13,906 bases of DNA from JBDKTK01 sp964556675 (GTDB lineage Bacteria; Desulfobacterota; Syntrophia; Syntrophales; UBA4778), in contig CAZKYN010000072.1 of NCBI GenBank assembly GCA_964556675.1, positions 1 through 13,906 on the forward strand. The letters run 5' to 3'. Position numbers and translations under genes: made by a program. A model generated the notes under the pieces. It was not told where the DNA came from and made no database searches. It saw only the letters and a list, made by a program, of their open reading frames with translations. This document shows, piece by piece, positions 7,708 to 13,658 of the stretch (its first letter is position 1; the number at the start of each line of letters is the position of its first letter).

Positions 7708-9018
7708 TTATCGTTTGAAAAAGTTAATGAACTCTTCCATGTTGTCCCGGTATTCAAGGTTGCCGAGATGTCCGCCCCTCGGGTAGACAACCGCCCGTTC
7801 CCCGAAGACCCTGCGCAGGTAATCCACCTCGCCCCTGTCAAGGATAAAATCGTTCTCGTTGGTGACCACCCCGATTTTGGACGAAGATCGGAGGAATCCC
7901 TCGATGCTTGGCAGCCCGAGCGAATCAATCAGATCTGCCCGGGACAGCCCGGGATGTTGTTTCCGCTTATAGGGATAGAAATATTCGTCGAAATAGTCCA
8001 TAAAACTCAGGTGGAAGCAGACCAGGAAATAATCACCGAGGCGGTCGGAGCCGGTCAACTCCCGGTTTTTGGGTACGACATAGCCGCCGCGCGTCATAAC
8101 GTCAGACGCAAAGATCAGGCCGGCGAGGCTGATCCGGAACGACACGCCGATAAGCCCCCCGCTTTCGTCTTCCGTGAAAAGGCCCGATTTGTATGCGGTG
8201 TACAGGAACTCGGTATTTATTTCCGTGAAGTCGCCCGTTCGGTAAAAATCAGTGAGCCTGGCCATCATTAAATTCAGATAGGCCCCTATCTTCCTTTTCC
8301 CCCCCGGTATCCTGTCCAGCAGGCCCTCAATTTTCACAATGGATTTATAGAGGTTCACCGCCGGATTGAGCATCATGACCTTCCGGAAATTAAAGATCCG
8401 GCGCTCCTCGTCGAGCTTTGCGACAAAGGCCGCATGGGTCCCGCCCAGGCTATAACCGCCCAGGTGGAATTCCGTTACCTCTGCTTCCTTCCTCACCTTG
8501 TTCCAGGCGGCTTCCATTACATTGTAGAGATCGGCCGCCTCCTCGGTCAGGTCCCCCGGAACGTGGCTCCGGGACGCGGAGATGATGAAATTCGGGTGAG
8601 ACGGCGAAGGCAGGGTGATCACATGAAAACCGGCCCCGTAAAGCGCGCTCATCATTACTATTACTTTGTTGGACCTGTCGTTGGCGCCGGTGCCGGCGAT
8701 CAGAAAAACCAGGGGGGCCTTTCCCTTCTGCCGGGCGAACATGCAATGCAGACCCTCGTCGTAGTAAAAAACGTCCGGCCGTTTCAGTCCCGGTATAATA
8801 TCGAGAACGAGCGGCCGCACATTGATTTTCCCCGGCATTGGGAATTTCAGGTAATCGGGCGTCCCCAGGATGGTCGCATCGTAAGACCCCGCAATCGGAT
8901 AGGCATACCCCCGCTGGGCATCAGAGGACGGATTGGCGCTGGAAATACCGGGAAAGGCAAGGCAGAAGAGGAAAAAAGCCAAAAGATGAAAGACAACTGC
9001 AAGTCTGACGTGTTTCAT
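7708..9018 (-). CDS. Secreted alpha/beta-hydrolase-fold protein (putative lipase/esterase)
   Basis: A 436-residue protein with an N-terminal signal peptide (MKHVRLAVVFHLLAFFLFCL, likely cleaved near SSA-N at about 28-29), so it acts in the periplasm or beyond. The alpha/beta-hydrolase core is clear: PLVFLIAGTGAN (oxyanion-side strand and turn), nucleophile elbow GGYSLGG with Ser190, an acid candidate Asp390 in TNENDF, and His417 in RGGHLGNL near the end. The triad order Ser-Asp-His and spacing fit. A large insertion between about residues 215 and 370 forms the cap. It is directly upstream of mlaA with a 13-bp gap, which points to an outer-membrane phospholipid or acyl substrate; that is inference from context. 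The ribosome site before 9018 is weak. The exact substrate family is not recognised. Confidence 0.88.
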   Translation of the reverse strand: MKHVRLAVVFHLLAFFLFCLAFPGISSANPSSDAQRGYAYPIAGSYDATILGTPDYLKFPMPGKINVRPLVLDIIPGLKRPDVFYYDEGLHCMFARQKGKAPLVFLIAGTGANDRSNKVIVMMSALYGAGFHVITLPSPSHPNFIISASRSHVPGDLTEEAADLYNVMEAAWNKVRKEAEVTEFHLGGYSLGGTHAAFVAKLDEERRIFNFRKVMMLNPAVNLYKSIVKIEGLLDRIPGGKRKIGAYLNLMMARLTDFYRTGDFTEINTEFLYTAYKSGLFTEDESGGLIGVSFRISLAGLIFASDVMTRGGYVVPKNRELTGSDRLGDYFLVCFHLSFMDYFDEYFYPYKRKQHPGLSRADLIDSLGLPSIEGFLRSSSKIGVVTNENDFILDRGEVDYLRRVFGERAVVYPRGGHLGNLEYRDNMEEFINFFKR

Positions 9019-9076
9019 AAGCCGTTTTCCCGGGGAGGTCTCTTTGCACTCCGGATGGTGCGGTGGTTTTCGGGGT

Positions 9077-9126
9077 AAAAAAGGTTGGGCAGTTTGAAAA
9101 AGCCTGAAGCTGTTTTTTAAACTGCC
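9077..9126 (-). terminator. Rho-independent terminator after folE2
   Basis: On the minus strand GGCAGTTT and AAACTGCC (outer arms at 9126-9119 and 9095-9088) enclose further pairing of an A-run with a T-run and a short loop TTCAG, giving a long imperfect stem. A T6 tract (plus-strand A6 at 9077-9082) follows five bases after the stem. It lies 15 bp after the folE2 stop and about 60 bp before the start of the hydrolase, so it separates the two transcription units. Confidence 0.75.
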
Positions 9127-9140
9127 GAATACTCGATGTC

Positions 9141-9908
9141 CTACTCCTTTTCCACCCAGGCATACGCGCTGTGATAGTGAATGCTTTCGATGTTTTCGGC
9201 TTCCACACTGTACCAGGTGAAATTGGTGTCCTTGTTGAGCTTCTCCGCGACGCTGCGGACCACGTCCTCGACGAACATGGGATTTTCGAAGGCCTTCTCG
9301 GTGACGTACTTCTCGTCGACCCTCTTCAGAAGAGAAAATACGTCGGCGCTTGCCGATTCCTCCACCAGCTTGATCACATCTTCGATCCAGAAGAACCTTT
9401 TAAAACGCAGATTGACCTTCACAATGCTGCGCTGGTTGTGCGCTCCCAGGTCGCTGATCTCCTTGGAGCAGGGGCAGACGGTCGTTACCGGGACCATAAC
9501 CCCGACCAGGAAATCGGTTTCCCGGCCGTCATTGCTTCCCGAGAACCAGCATGTGTATTCCATGAGGCTTTTCGCGCCCGAAACAGGCGCCGTCTTTTCG
9601 ATGAAATAAGGGAACTCTATTTCCATGTGGGCCGATTCCGCATTGAGCTTGCCCTTGATCTCCTCGAGGATCGCCCTGTATGTCTTGATGTTGATCCGGC
9701 CGCGGAACTCGTTGAGGACCTCGACGAAACGGCTCATGTGCGTGCCCTTGAAATGGTGGGGGAGGTTCACGTACATGTTGATCGTGGCATTCACGTGCTG
9801 GATGCCGTTTGCCCGGTCAAGCACGATTACCGGGTATTTTATGCCTTTGACCCCGACTTTTTTTATATTGATGTTTCTTTCGTCTTTCTGGTTCTGGACG
9901 TCTACCAT
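9141..9908 (-). CDS. folE2: GTP cyclohydrolase IB (FolE2 type)
   Basis: Converts GTP to 7,8-dihydroneopterin triphosphate, the first step of both folate and queuosine synthesis. Type IB enzymes replace type IA (FolE) and tolerate metals other than zinc. The start at 9908 (MVDVQNQKDERNI) fits the family N-terminus and gives 255 residues, the usual length; the in-frame ATG at 9950 would add 14 residues inside queD. Key blocks: YPVIVLDRANGIQHVNATI, LPHHFKGTHMSRF, TTVCPCSKEISDLGAHNQRS with Cys145 and His157 as metal-ligand candidates, and SIHYHSAYAW with His244. These offsets match the known Cys, His and His ligands of the Neisseria enzyme. The gene begins 4 bp after the queD stop, with only a weak ribosome site, so coupled translation is likely. 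Confidence 0.96.
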   Translation of the reverse strand: MVDVQNQKDERNINIKKVGVKGIKYPVIVLDRANGIQHVNATINMYVNLPHHFKGTHMSRFVEVLNEFRGRINIKTYRAILEEIKGKLNAESAHMEIEFPYFIEKTAPVSGAKSLMEYTCWFSGSNDGRETDFLVGVMVPVTTVCPCSKEISDLGAHNQRSIVKVNLRFKRFFWIEDVIKLVEESASADVFSLLKRVDEKYVTEKAFENPMFVEDVVRSVAEKLNKDTNFTWYSVEAENIESIHYHSAYAWVEKE

Positions 9909-9912
9909 AATG

Positions 9913-10287
9913 CTATGCACCGGCCCCGGTATATGAAACCCGCGCATCATCGGATTCCCACACGGTCACCCTCGCAAGGGCAATCCCGGCCGGCAGCTTT
10001 TCCCTGAGCCGGTCAAAAATGAAACGGGCGATATTTTCCGCAGTGGGGCTGTTGGAAGAGAAAAAAGGCAGGTCGTTGAGGCACCTGTGGTCAAACTCGC
10101 CGAGAATGCCGGCAAGCCGGCTTTTCACCTCCCGGAAATCGATCACTATGCCTTCGCTGTTTAGATCCGGCGCCGAGACAGCCGCTTCCACCAGAAAATT
10201 ATGGCCGTGCAGCTCCTCGCACTTGCCGCCGATCTCTTTGATCATATGGGCTGCGGAGAAATCCCTTTTTATTATGACCTCATACAT
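9913..10287 (-). CDS. queD: 6-carboxytetrahydropterin synthase (QueD / PTPS-like)
   Basis: Converts dihydroneopterin triphosphate, the product of the adjacent folE2 enzyme, to 6-carboxy-5,6,7,8-tetrahydropterin on the way to preQ0 and queuosine. From the ATG at 10287 the protein has 124 residues, normal for QueD. Zn ligands His14 (SAAHM), His27 and His29 (CEELHGHNF), catalytic Cys23 in C-x-x-x-H-G-H, the FDHRCLND segment, TAENIARFIF and VWESDDARVSY are all visible. The Cys-x3-His spacing is that of QueD rather than mammalian-type PTPS. An in-frame ATG at 10323 would add 12 residues without family resemblance. There is no Shine-Dalgarno before 10287; instead a -10-like TATAAA lies 7 bp upstream, so the message may be leaderless. 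queC, queE and queF are not in the window. Confidence 0.95.
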   Translation of the reverse strand: MYEVIIKRDFSAAHMIKEIGGKCEELHGHNFLVEAAVSAPDLNSEGIVIDFREVKSRLAGILGEFDHRCLNDLPFFSSNSPTAENIARFIFDRLREKLPAGIALARVTVWESDDARVSYTGAGA

Positions 10288-10294
10288 GGGGGCG

Positions 10295-10323
10295 TTTATA
10301 TACGAGAAGCATGGATAATGCAA
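10295..10323 (-). promoter_or_regulatory. Possible leaderless promoter for queD-folE2
   Basis: On the minus strand TTGCAT (10318-10323, 3 of 6 for -35), a 17-bp spacer, then TATAAA (10295-10300, 5 of 6 for -10), then CGCCCCC and directly the queD ATG. The expected transcription start, 6-8 nt after the -10, falls at or beside the A of the ATG. The -35 is weak, so the call rests on the -10, the exact spacing and the missing ribosome site. Confidence 0.4.
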
Positions 10324-10344
10324 ATAATGGATAATGCAATAATA
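10313..10344. repeat. Two tandem 16-bp direct repeats overlapping the queD promoter
   Basis: GGATAATGCAAATAAT at 10313-10328 is followed immediately by GGATAATGCAATAATA at 10329-10344; the first 11 bases are identical and the rest are AT-rich variants. The first copy contains the putative -35 of queD on the minus strand. Paired sites spaced 16 bp could be an operator, but no regulator is recognised. Confidence 0.6.
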
Positions 10345-10356
10345 ATAGGAGGGCGG

Positions 10357-10375
10357 GGGCGGCGCGCGGCCGCCC
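10357..10375. other. Perfect GC-only inverted repeat
   Basis: GGGCGGC (10357-10363), loop GCGCG, GCCGCCC (10369-10375): a perfect 7-bp stem of only G and C. On the minus strand it is followed after some C-rich bases by TATTATTATT, so a weak terminator of the upstream minus-strand gene is one reading. No gene is seen in this 167-bp gap. Confidence 0.5.
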
Positions 10376-10392
10376 TGCGAAGAAGCAATCTA

Positions 10393-10435
10393 TTTCCCCC
10401 GAAATGGGGAAAGCCCCCGGGTTTTTTCCCGGGGG
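10393..10435 (-). terminator. Two back-to-back hairpins after the coiled-coil gene, terminator-like
   Basis: Hairpin one: CCCCCGGG (10414-10421), loop T6, CCCGGGGG (10428-10435), a perfect 8-bp stem with an A6 loop on the minus strand. Hairpin two: TTTCCCC (10393-10399), 6-nt loop, GGGGAAA (10406-10412), a perfect 7-bp stem. One base separates them. They start 20 bp after the stop of the minus-strand coiled-coil gene, the place for a terminator, but neither is followed by a good T tract on that strand, so termination or mRNA 3'-end protection are both possible. Confidence 0.45.
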
Positions 10436-10454
10436 AGGACAGCCTGGAACTCCA

Positions 10455-10751
10455 TCAGCTCGGGCGCGCCCGGGAAAGGAGATTGTTGGCGTCCTCGACG
10501 GCTAGTTTCAGGTCCTGTTCGGCGACTTCGGCTTCCATCCGGAAATAGGCCCAATTATCTCTGGCCGATTCCAGGTCGTTTATTTTCTGCCGGGCTATCT
10601 CCCTTTTCTGGAGAATGTTTTCCATTTCCATTTCGAATTTCATCCGGTCGGGCTCCTCTACGGATTCGAAAGCCGCCCTGATCCTGTCAATCCGCGAACT
10701 CAGTTCCCGGAACTCGTTATCCATATCTTTTTTGAACGCCTCTTTGTCCAT
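10455..10751 (-). CDS. Small coiled-coil protein, sll1863-like stress-response type
   Basis: A 98-residue, highly charged protein that is probably one long coiled coil: MDKEAFKKDMDNEFRELSSR, then IRAAFESVEEPDRMKFEMEM, then ILQKREIARQKINDLESARD, then a tail with AYFRMEAEVAEQDLKLAVED. No signal peptide, membrane segment or catalytic motif is seen. The MDKEAF start, heptad helices and Ala-rich tail resemble the small sll1863-type proteins annotated as stress-responsive; this is recollection of pattern, not a search, and no molecular function is established. A near-ideal ribosome site (AGGAGGTGAT) precedes the ATG at 10751, so it should be well translated. It is divergent from ppsR, with 213 bp between the starts, and is followed by two hairpins. 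Confidence 0.75.
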   Translation of the reverse strand: MDKEAFKKDMDNEFRELSSRIDRIRAAFESVEEPDRMKFEMEMENILQKREIARQKINDLESARDNWAYFRMEAEVAEQDLKLAVEDANNLLSRARPS

Positions 10752-10896
10752 AGATCACCTCCTGATTGTTTCCAGTATGATTCTCCGGGAAAAGGCAGAT
10801 ATGCGCCATCCGGGAATTTCCTGATTTTATTTCGCCTGAACCCTGATTTGTCCGGAAAACTTGTCTTAAAATCGGTCGCCTGCATTGAAGAAGGCC

Positions 10897-10902
10897 TATA
10901 AT
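10897..10902 (+). promoter_or_regulatory. Possible -10 box for ppsR
   Basis: A perfect TATAAT lies 62 bp before the ppsR ATG. No convincing -35 is seen 16-18 bp upstream (the bases there are GC-rich). A GGAGG at 10916-10920 is followed by no start codon in a useful position. Treat as tentative. Confidence 0.3.
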
Positions 10903-10964
10903 GGGCTTGAATTTTGGAGGTTAAACGTATACACAAGGTAAGGATAAATTCGGGGATTCCTTAG

Positions 10965-11807
10965 ATGTCGGAAGCGGCAGGAAAAAAAAGGACAATTTTT
11001 TTCATATCCGACAGCACGGCTATCACGGCCGAAACCCTTGGCCAGAGTCTCCTGACCCAGTTCGACCCGCTTGAATTCGACCAGGTCACACTGCCGTTTG
11101 TCGACACCTTCAGCAAGGCAAGTCAGGCGATAATGCAGATCAACATGGACGCGAACGCCAAGGGCATTCGTCCCATAGTCTTCAGCACGCTTATAAACCC
11201 CGAGTTCCGGCGGCTTTTCAAGAACAGCTCCTGTGTCTTCTTTGACTTCTTCGACACTTTCATCAGCCGTCTGGAAAGCGAGCTGAGCATGCAGTCGTCG
11301 CATACTATCGGGCGCTATCACGGCCTGGTTAACGATTCGGTCTACAACGTGCGGATCGAGGCAATGAACTACGCTATCGACACGGACGACGGAGTCTCGA
11401 CAAAGGACTACGACAGGGCGGAGATAATCCTGCTCGGAGTCTCCCGGTCGGGCAAGACCCCCACGTGCCTGTACCTGGGGCTTCAGTTCGGCATTTATGC
11501 CGCCAACTACCCTCTGACGGAAGAAAACCTGCTCAAAAGACATACTACTCTGCCCGAAACGCTTGTCCCTTTCCGGAAAAAGCTCTTCGGGCTCACCATC
11601 TCTCCGGAGCGACTCCAGAAGATCCGCTCCGGGCGCATGCCTAATACCCGTTACGCCTCCCTGAGCCAGTGCCAATTCGAAGTCGCCATGACCGAAACCC
11701 TGTATGCTTACGAAGATATACCGTCGGTGAACGTGACGTCGATGTCGATAGAGGAGATCGCGGCCATAGTTGTGCACGAGGGCAAGCTGCAAAGGCGCTT
11801 TTTCTGA
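10965..11807 (+). CDS. ppsR: PEP synthetase / pyruvate,phosphate dikinase regulatory protein (DUF299)
   Basis: Bifunctional kinase and pyrophosphorylase of the DUF299 family. It inactivates PEP synthase or pyruvate,phosphate dikinase by ADP-dependent phosphorylation of a Thr and reactivates it by phosphorolysis. The 280 residues are the family length. Seen: IFFISDSTAITAETLG near the start, MQSSHTIGRYHGL, the nucleotide-binding loop GVSRSGKTPTCLYL (residues 158-171) with Lys164, then FGIYAANYPL, GLTISPERLQKIRSGRM and a C-terminal segment ending EEIAAIVVHE. The start is fixed by an in-frame TAG directly before the ATG; GGGGA sits 8 nt upstream. The target enzyme gene is not in the window, so whether it acts on PEP synthase or dikinase is undecided; the symbol is the PEP-synthase reading. 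Confidence 0.93.
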   Translation: MSEAAGKKRTIFFISDSTAITAETLGQSLLTQFDPLEFDQVTLPFVDTFSKASQAIMQINMDANAKGIRPIVFSTLINPEFRRLFKNSSCVFFDFFDTFISRLESELSMQSSHTIGRYHGLVNDSVYNVRIEAMNYAIDTDDGVSTKDYDRAEIILLGVSRSGKTPTCLYLGLQFGIYAANYPLTEENLLKRHTTLPETLVPFRKKLFGLTISPERLQKIRSGRMPNTRYASLSQCQFEVAMTETLYAYEDIPSVNVTSMSIEEIAAIVVHEGKLQRRFF

Positions 11808-11827
11808 TTTGTTGAATTTTAATCACG

Positions 11828-11856
11828 TTGAAAAAGAATCGGGCAATTACTATGAT
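11828..11856 (+). promoter_or_regulatory. Sigma70-like promoter for the HU gene
   Basis: TTGAAA (11828-11833, 5 of 6), a 17-bp spacer, and TATGAT (11851-11856, 5 of 6). The predicted start is near 11863, giving a leader of about 50 nt before the ATG at 11913. The strength fits an abundant nucleoid protein. Confidence 0.75.
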
Positions 11857-11912
11857 TAAAAGCTGAAAGGCCTGATTTTATCCATAATTTCATCTAAAAA
11901 AGGGAGGGGAAA

Positions 11913-12182
11913 ATGAACAGAACGGATTTGGTCAATGAAGTGGCAAAGGTGCTTGGGACAAGGAAACAGGCTGAAGCTGCGGTTGATTGCGTTCTTGACA
12001 CGATTACCGACGCTTTGAAGAAACAGGAGAAAGTCACCCTGGCGGGATTCGGCGCTTTCAGCATATCCAAGCGGGCGGCGCGCAAGGGCCGCAACCCGCA
12101 GACGGGCAAGGAAATCGACATAGCGGCGAAAAACGTGCCGAAGTTCACGCCTGGCAAAGCGCTTCAAGACGCAGTGAAATAG
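11913..12182 (+). CDS. hup: HU-family histone-like DNA-binding protein
   Basis: Dimeric nucleoid protein that bends DNA and compacts the chromosome. The 89 residues are the standard length. Seen: helical N-terminus NRTDLVNEVAKVLGTRKQAE, VTLAGFGAFSISKRAARKGR (the conserved G-F-G-x-F turn), and the beta-arm RNPQTGKEIDI with the RNP intercalation tip, then VPKFTPGKAL. RNPQTG with KFTPGKAL fits HU better than IHF, but the split is not absolute. GGGAGGGG just before the ATG is a strong ribosome site. A clear promoter and terminator flank it, so it is probably a single-gene transcript. Confidence 0.96.
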   Translation: MNRTDLVNEVAKVLGTRKQAEAAVDCVLDTITDALKKQEKVTLAGFGAFSISKRAARKGRNPQTGKEIDIAAKNVPKFTPGKALQDAVK

Positions 12183-12207
12183 ATCATCGATAGATGAACG
12201 TGAAAGC

Positions 12208-12240
12208 GGCCATGGGTGCAGCGGCGCCCATGGCCTTTTT
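12208..12240 (+). terminator. Strong rho-independent terminator of the HU gene
   Basis: GGCCATGGGTGC (12208-12219), loop AGCG, GCGCCCATGGCC (12224-12235), then T5: a 12-bp stem with one G-T pair and a tetraloop, 25 bp after the HU stop. The T tract runs into the stop codon of the convergent barrel remnant on the other strand, so the same stem may end both transcripts. Confidence 0.93.
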
Positions 12241-12540
12241 AAAAATGGAAAGTAACCCCCGCCAGGACTGAATATCCCGGAGCAGTGCCGTTGATGCCGA
12301 ATTTCACCCCGAAACCGAACTCCGCAAGATCTTTTTTCCGGGAATACATGACCCCCCAGTAAATAGGCCGGGTCTGTCCGCGAATACGGATCGGGGTTGC
12401 GGTCTATTCCCAGATCAGCAACGGGGCTGAGCTTTTCGGAAAGGTTCCAGACGCCGGCCCCGGAGAAATGCCATAGTTTGGAAGGTGGTGCGCAGGCCTG
12501 ATAGCAAGAGCACAATAATGAGTTGGACGCCTTTTTTCAT
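12239..12540 (-). pseudogene. Decayed outer-membrane beta-barrel protein (deletion plus frameshift)
   Basis: Three minus-strand frames read in sequence give pieces of one protein. The ATG at 12540 gives a signal-peptide start MKKGVQLIIVLLLSGL. A second frame, from about 12500, gives SKLWHFSGAGVWNLSEKL and then SPVADLGIDRNPDPYSRTDP up to YLLGG. A third frame continues VMYSRKKDLAEFGFG, then VKFGINGTAPGYSVLAG and VTFHF before a TAA at 12239. The ending in alternating strands with a final Phe is typical of outer-membrane barrels, and the wording is close to the C-terminus of the transporter/phenol MetA-degradation-like barrel family. The second shift falls in a G6 run (12352-12357); five G would restore the frame. 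About 100 residues remain, so most of the barrel is deleted between signal and tail. Confidence 0.7.
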
Positions 12541-12627
12541 CGATTTGCCCGAACCGGGTCAGTCGGTGTCATTATGATTTTTCCTGTTTGATCTTTGTTG
12601 CAAGTCCTGATGATGCCAAGGAAATGC

Positions 12628-12656
12628 TTCCCCAAATCGGTCCTGCCGTATATAAT
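12628..12656 (+). promoter_or_regulatory. Possible promoter for the radical SAM gene
   Basis: A perfect TATAAT (12651-12656) lies 17 bp upstream of the ATG at 12674. The hexamer 17 bp before it, TTCCCC (12628-12633), is a poor -35. If used, the leader would be only about 10 nt. Apart from this and the barrel remnant, nothing else is seen between 12241 and 12673. Confidence 0.35.
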
Positions 12657-12673
12657 CCGGGACCGGTTCAAAG

Positions 12674-13582
12674 ATGATTTTGACTGATTTTTTAAGCTTA
12701 TCCGCGCTCTATCTGCAGCGCCGAGTCATCGGAAAGCGGGCGCCCCTGCTGGCGAGCGTGAAGTTGACATATAAGTGCAACCTTGCCTGCACTATGTGCC
12801 CCTTTCATTTTAAGGCAAAGGATGCCGATGCGGACATGGGCTGGGAAACGGCGGTCAGGGTCCTTGATGATCTGCAATCCCTGGGCACGAGGATAGCGGT
12901 ACTGGAAGGAGGCGAGCCGCTTCTGTGGAGGGACGGCCCCCGGAGGATTTCCGATCTCGTCCGTTATGCAAAGGCACGGTTCCTGAAAGTTGCGGCCACG
13001 ACGAACGGGACCATGCCGCTGGATATCCCCGTCGACCTGTTATGGGTGAGCCTTGACGGGCTCAAGGAAACCCAGGACAGATTCCGCAGCGGTTCTTTCG
13101 ACCGGGTCTGGGCCAATCTCGCCCGATCGCGCCACCCCAATCTGTACGTCCATTTCACAATGCACCGGGGAAACTGGAAATGCCTGGAAAGGCTTGCGGT
13201 CAGGCTGCGGGAAATTACCGCCGTGAAAGGGATCACGGTCCAGCTCTTTTATCCTTACGGGCAGGGTGAAGGAGACCTGGCCCTGTCAGGAGAAGAGCGG
13301 CGGGCCGCCCTGGAGAACGTGCTGGCCCTGAAACGCAAAGGCTTCCCCGTCCTGAACTCGGCGAATCGCCTCAGGGCAATGATGGACAATGCCTGGAACT
13401 GTCATGAAGACCTGCTGGTCAATGCCGATCCCGACGGCACTATAACCTGCGGCTGTTATGCGCGCAGGCGCGGCAATGTGGACTGCAGGGCCTGCGGCTT
13501 CACGCCCGTCGCGGAGGCCTCCGGCGCGCTGGACCTTGTCCCGGGGTCACTGCTGGCGGGGTATAAGATTTTCCTGAGATAG
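12674..13582 (+). CDS. Radical SAM protein with Cys-rich (SPASM-like) C-terminus
   Basis: A 302-residue radical SAM enzyme. Cys35, Cys39 and Cys42 in CNLACTMC form the C-x3-C-x2-C motif that holds the 4Fe-4S cluster and SAM. VLEGGEPLLW matches the GGEP SAM-binding motif, and ATTNGT and DLLWVSLDGLKETQDRFR fit the usual barrel strands. The C-terminal region has five more cysteines (Cys243, Cys259, Cys261, Cys271, Cys274) in WNCHED, TCGCYA and DCRACGF, resembling a SPASM or shortened auxiliary-cluster domain. Such proteins modify peptides, proteins or small molecules; the substrate is not indicated. No small precursor peptide or partner enzyme is seen on the same strand. The ribosome site is weak. 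It could be a member of a poorly characterised radical SAM/SPASM subgroup; I do not see hallmarks of QueE, MoaA or HpnH. Confidence 0.9.
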   Translation: MILTDFLSLSALYLQRRVIGKRAPLLASVKLTYKCNLACTMCPFHFKAKDADADMGWETAVRVLDDLQSLGTRIAVLEGGEPLLWRDGPRRISDLVRYAKARFLKVAATTNGTMPLDIPVDLLWVSLDGLKETQDRFRSGSFDRVWANLARSRHPNLYVHFTMHRGNWKCLERLAVRLREITAVKGITVQLFYPYGQGEGDLALSGEERRAALENVLALKRKGFPVLNSANRLRAMMDNAWNCHEDLLVNADPDGTITCGCYARRRGNVDCRACGFTPVAEASGALDLVPGSLLAGYKIFLR

Positions 13583-13658
13583 CTTTATGCCTGACTCGCT
13601 CTACACAACGATGTCCTGATATTTGTTGCGGGGGCGTATTGGACCTGCAGAGAGGCGT

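Noticed and set aside
7695..7928. N-terminal extension of MlaA to 7928
   Set aside because: It lies inside the hydrolase gene, has no family resemblance and would bury a clear lipoprotein signal peptide that starts at 7694.
9909..9950. Upstream start of FolE2 at 9950
   Set aside because: The extra 14 residues overlap queD coding sequence; the family N-terminus begins at MVDVQNQ (9908).
9171..10007. 278-residue plus-strand frame opposite folE2 and queD
   Set aside because: It runs antisense to two well-identified enzymes, and its translation shows no domain or ribosome site.
10313..10435. CRISPR array
   Set aside because: Only two tandem 16-bp copies with no spacers, and the hairpins are unrelated to each other in sequence.
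10288..10454. preQ1 riboswitch upstream of queD
   Set aside because: No compact hairpin with a C-rich loop followed by the A-rich tail of class I is seen, and the best promoter leaves almost no leader.
10896..11792. 298-residue minus-strand frame opposite ppsR
   Set aside because: Antisense to a clear DUF299 protein; Arg/His/Asp-rich with no recognisable feature.
11856..12515. 219-residue minus-strand gene antisense to HU
   Set aside because: Only its first ~50 residues look protein-like, and these belong to the barrel remnant; the rest is Arg/Pro/His-rich antisense reading of HU.
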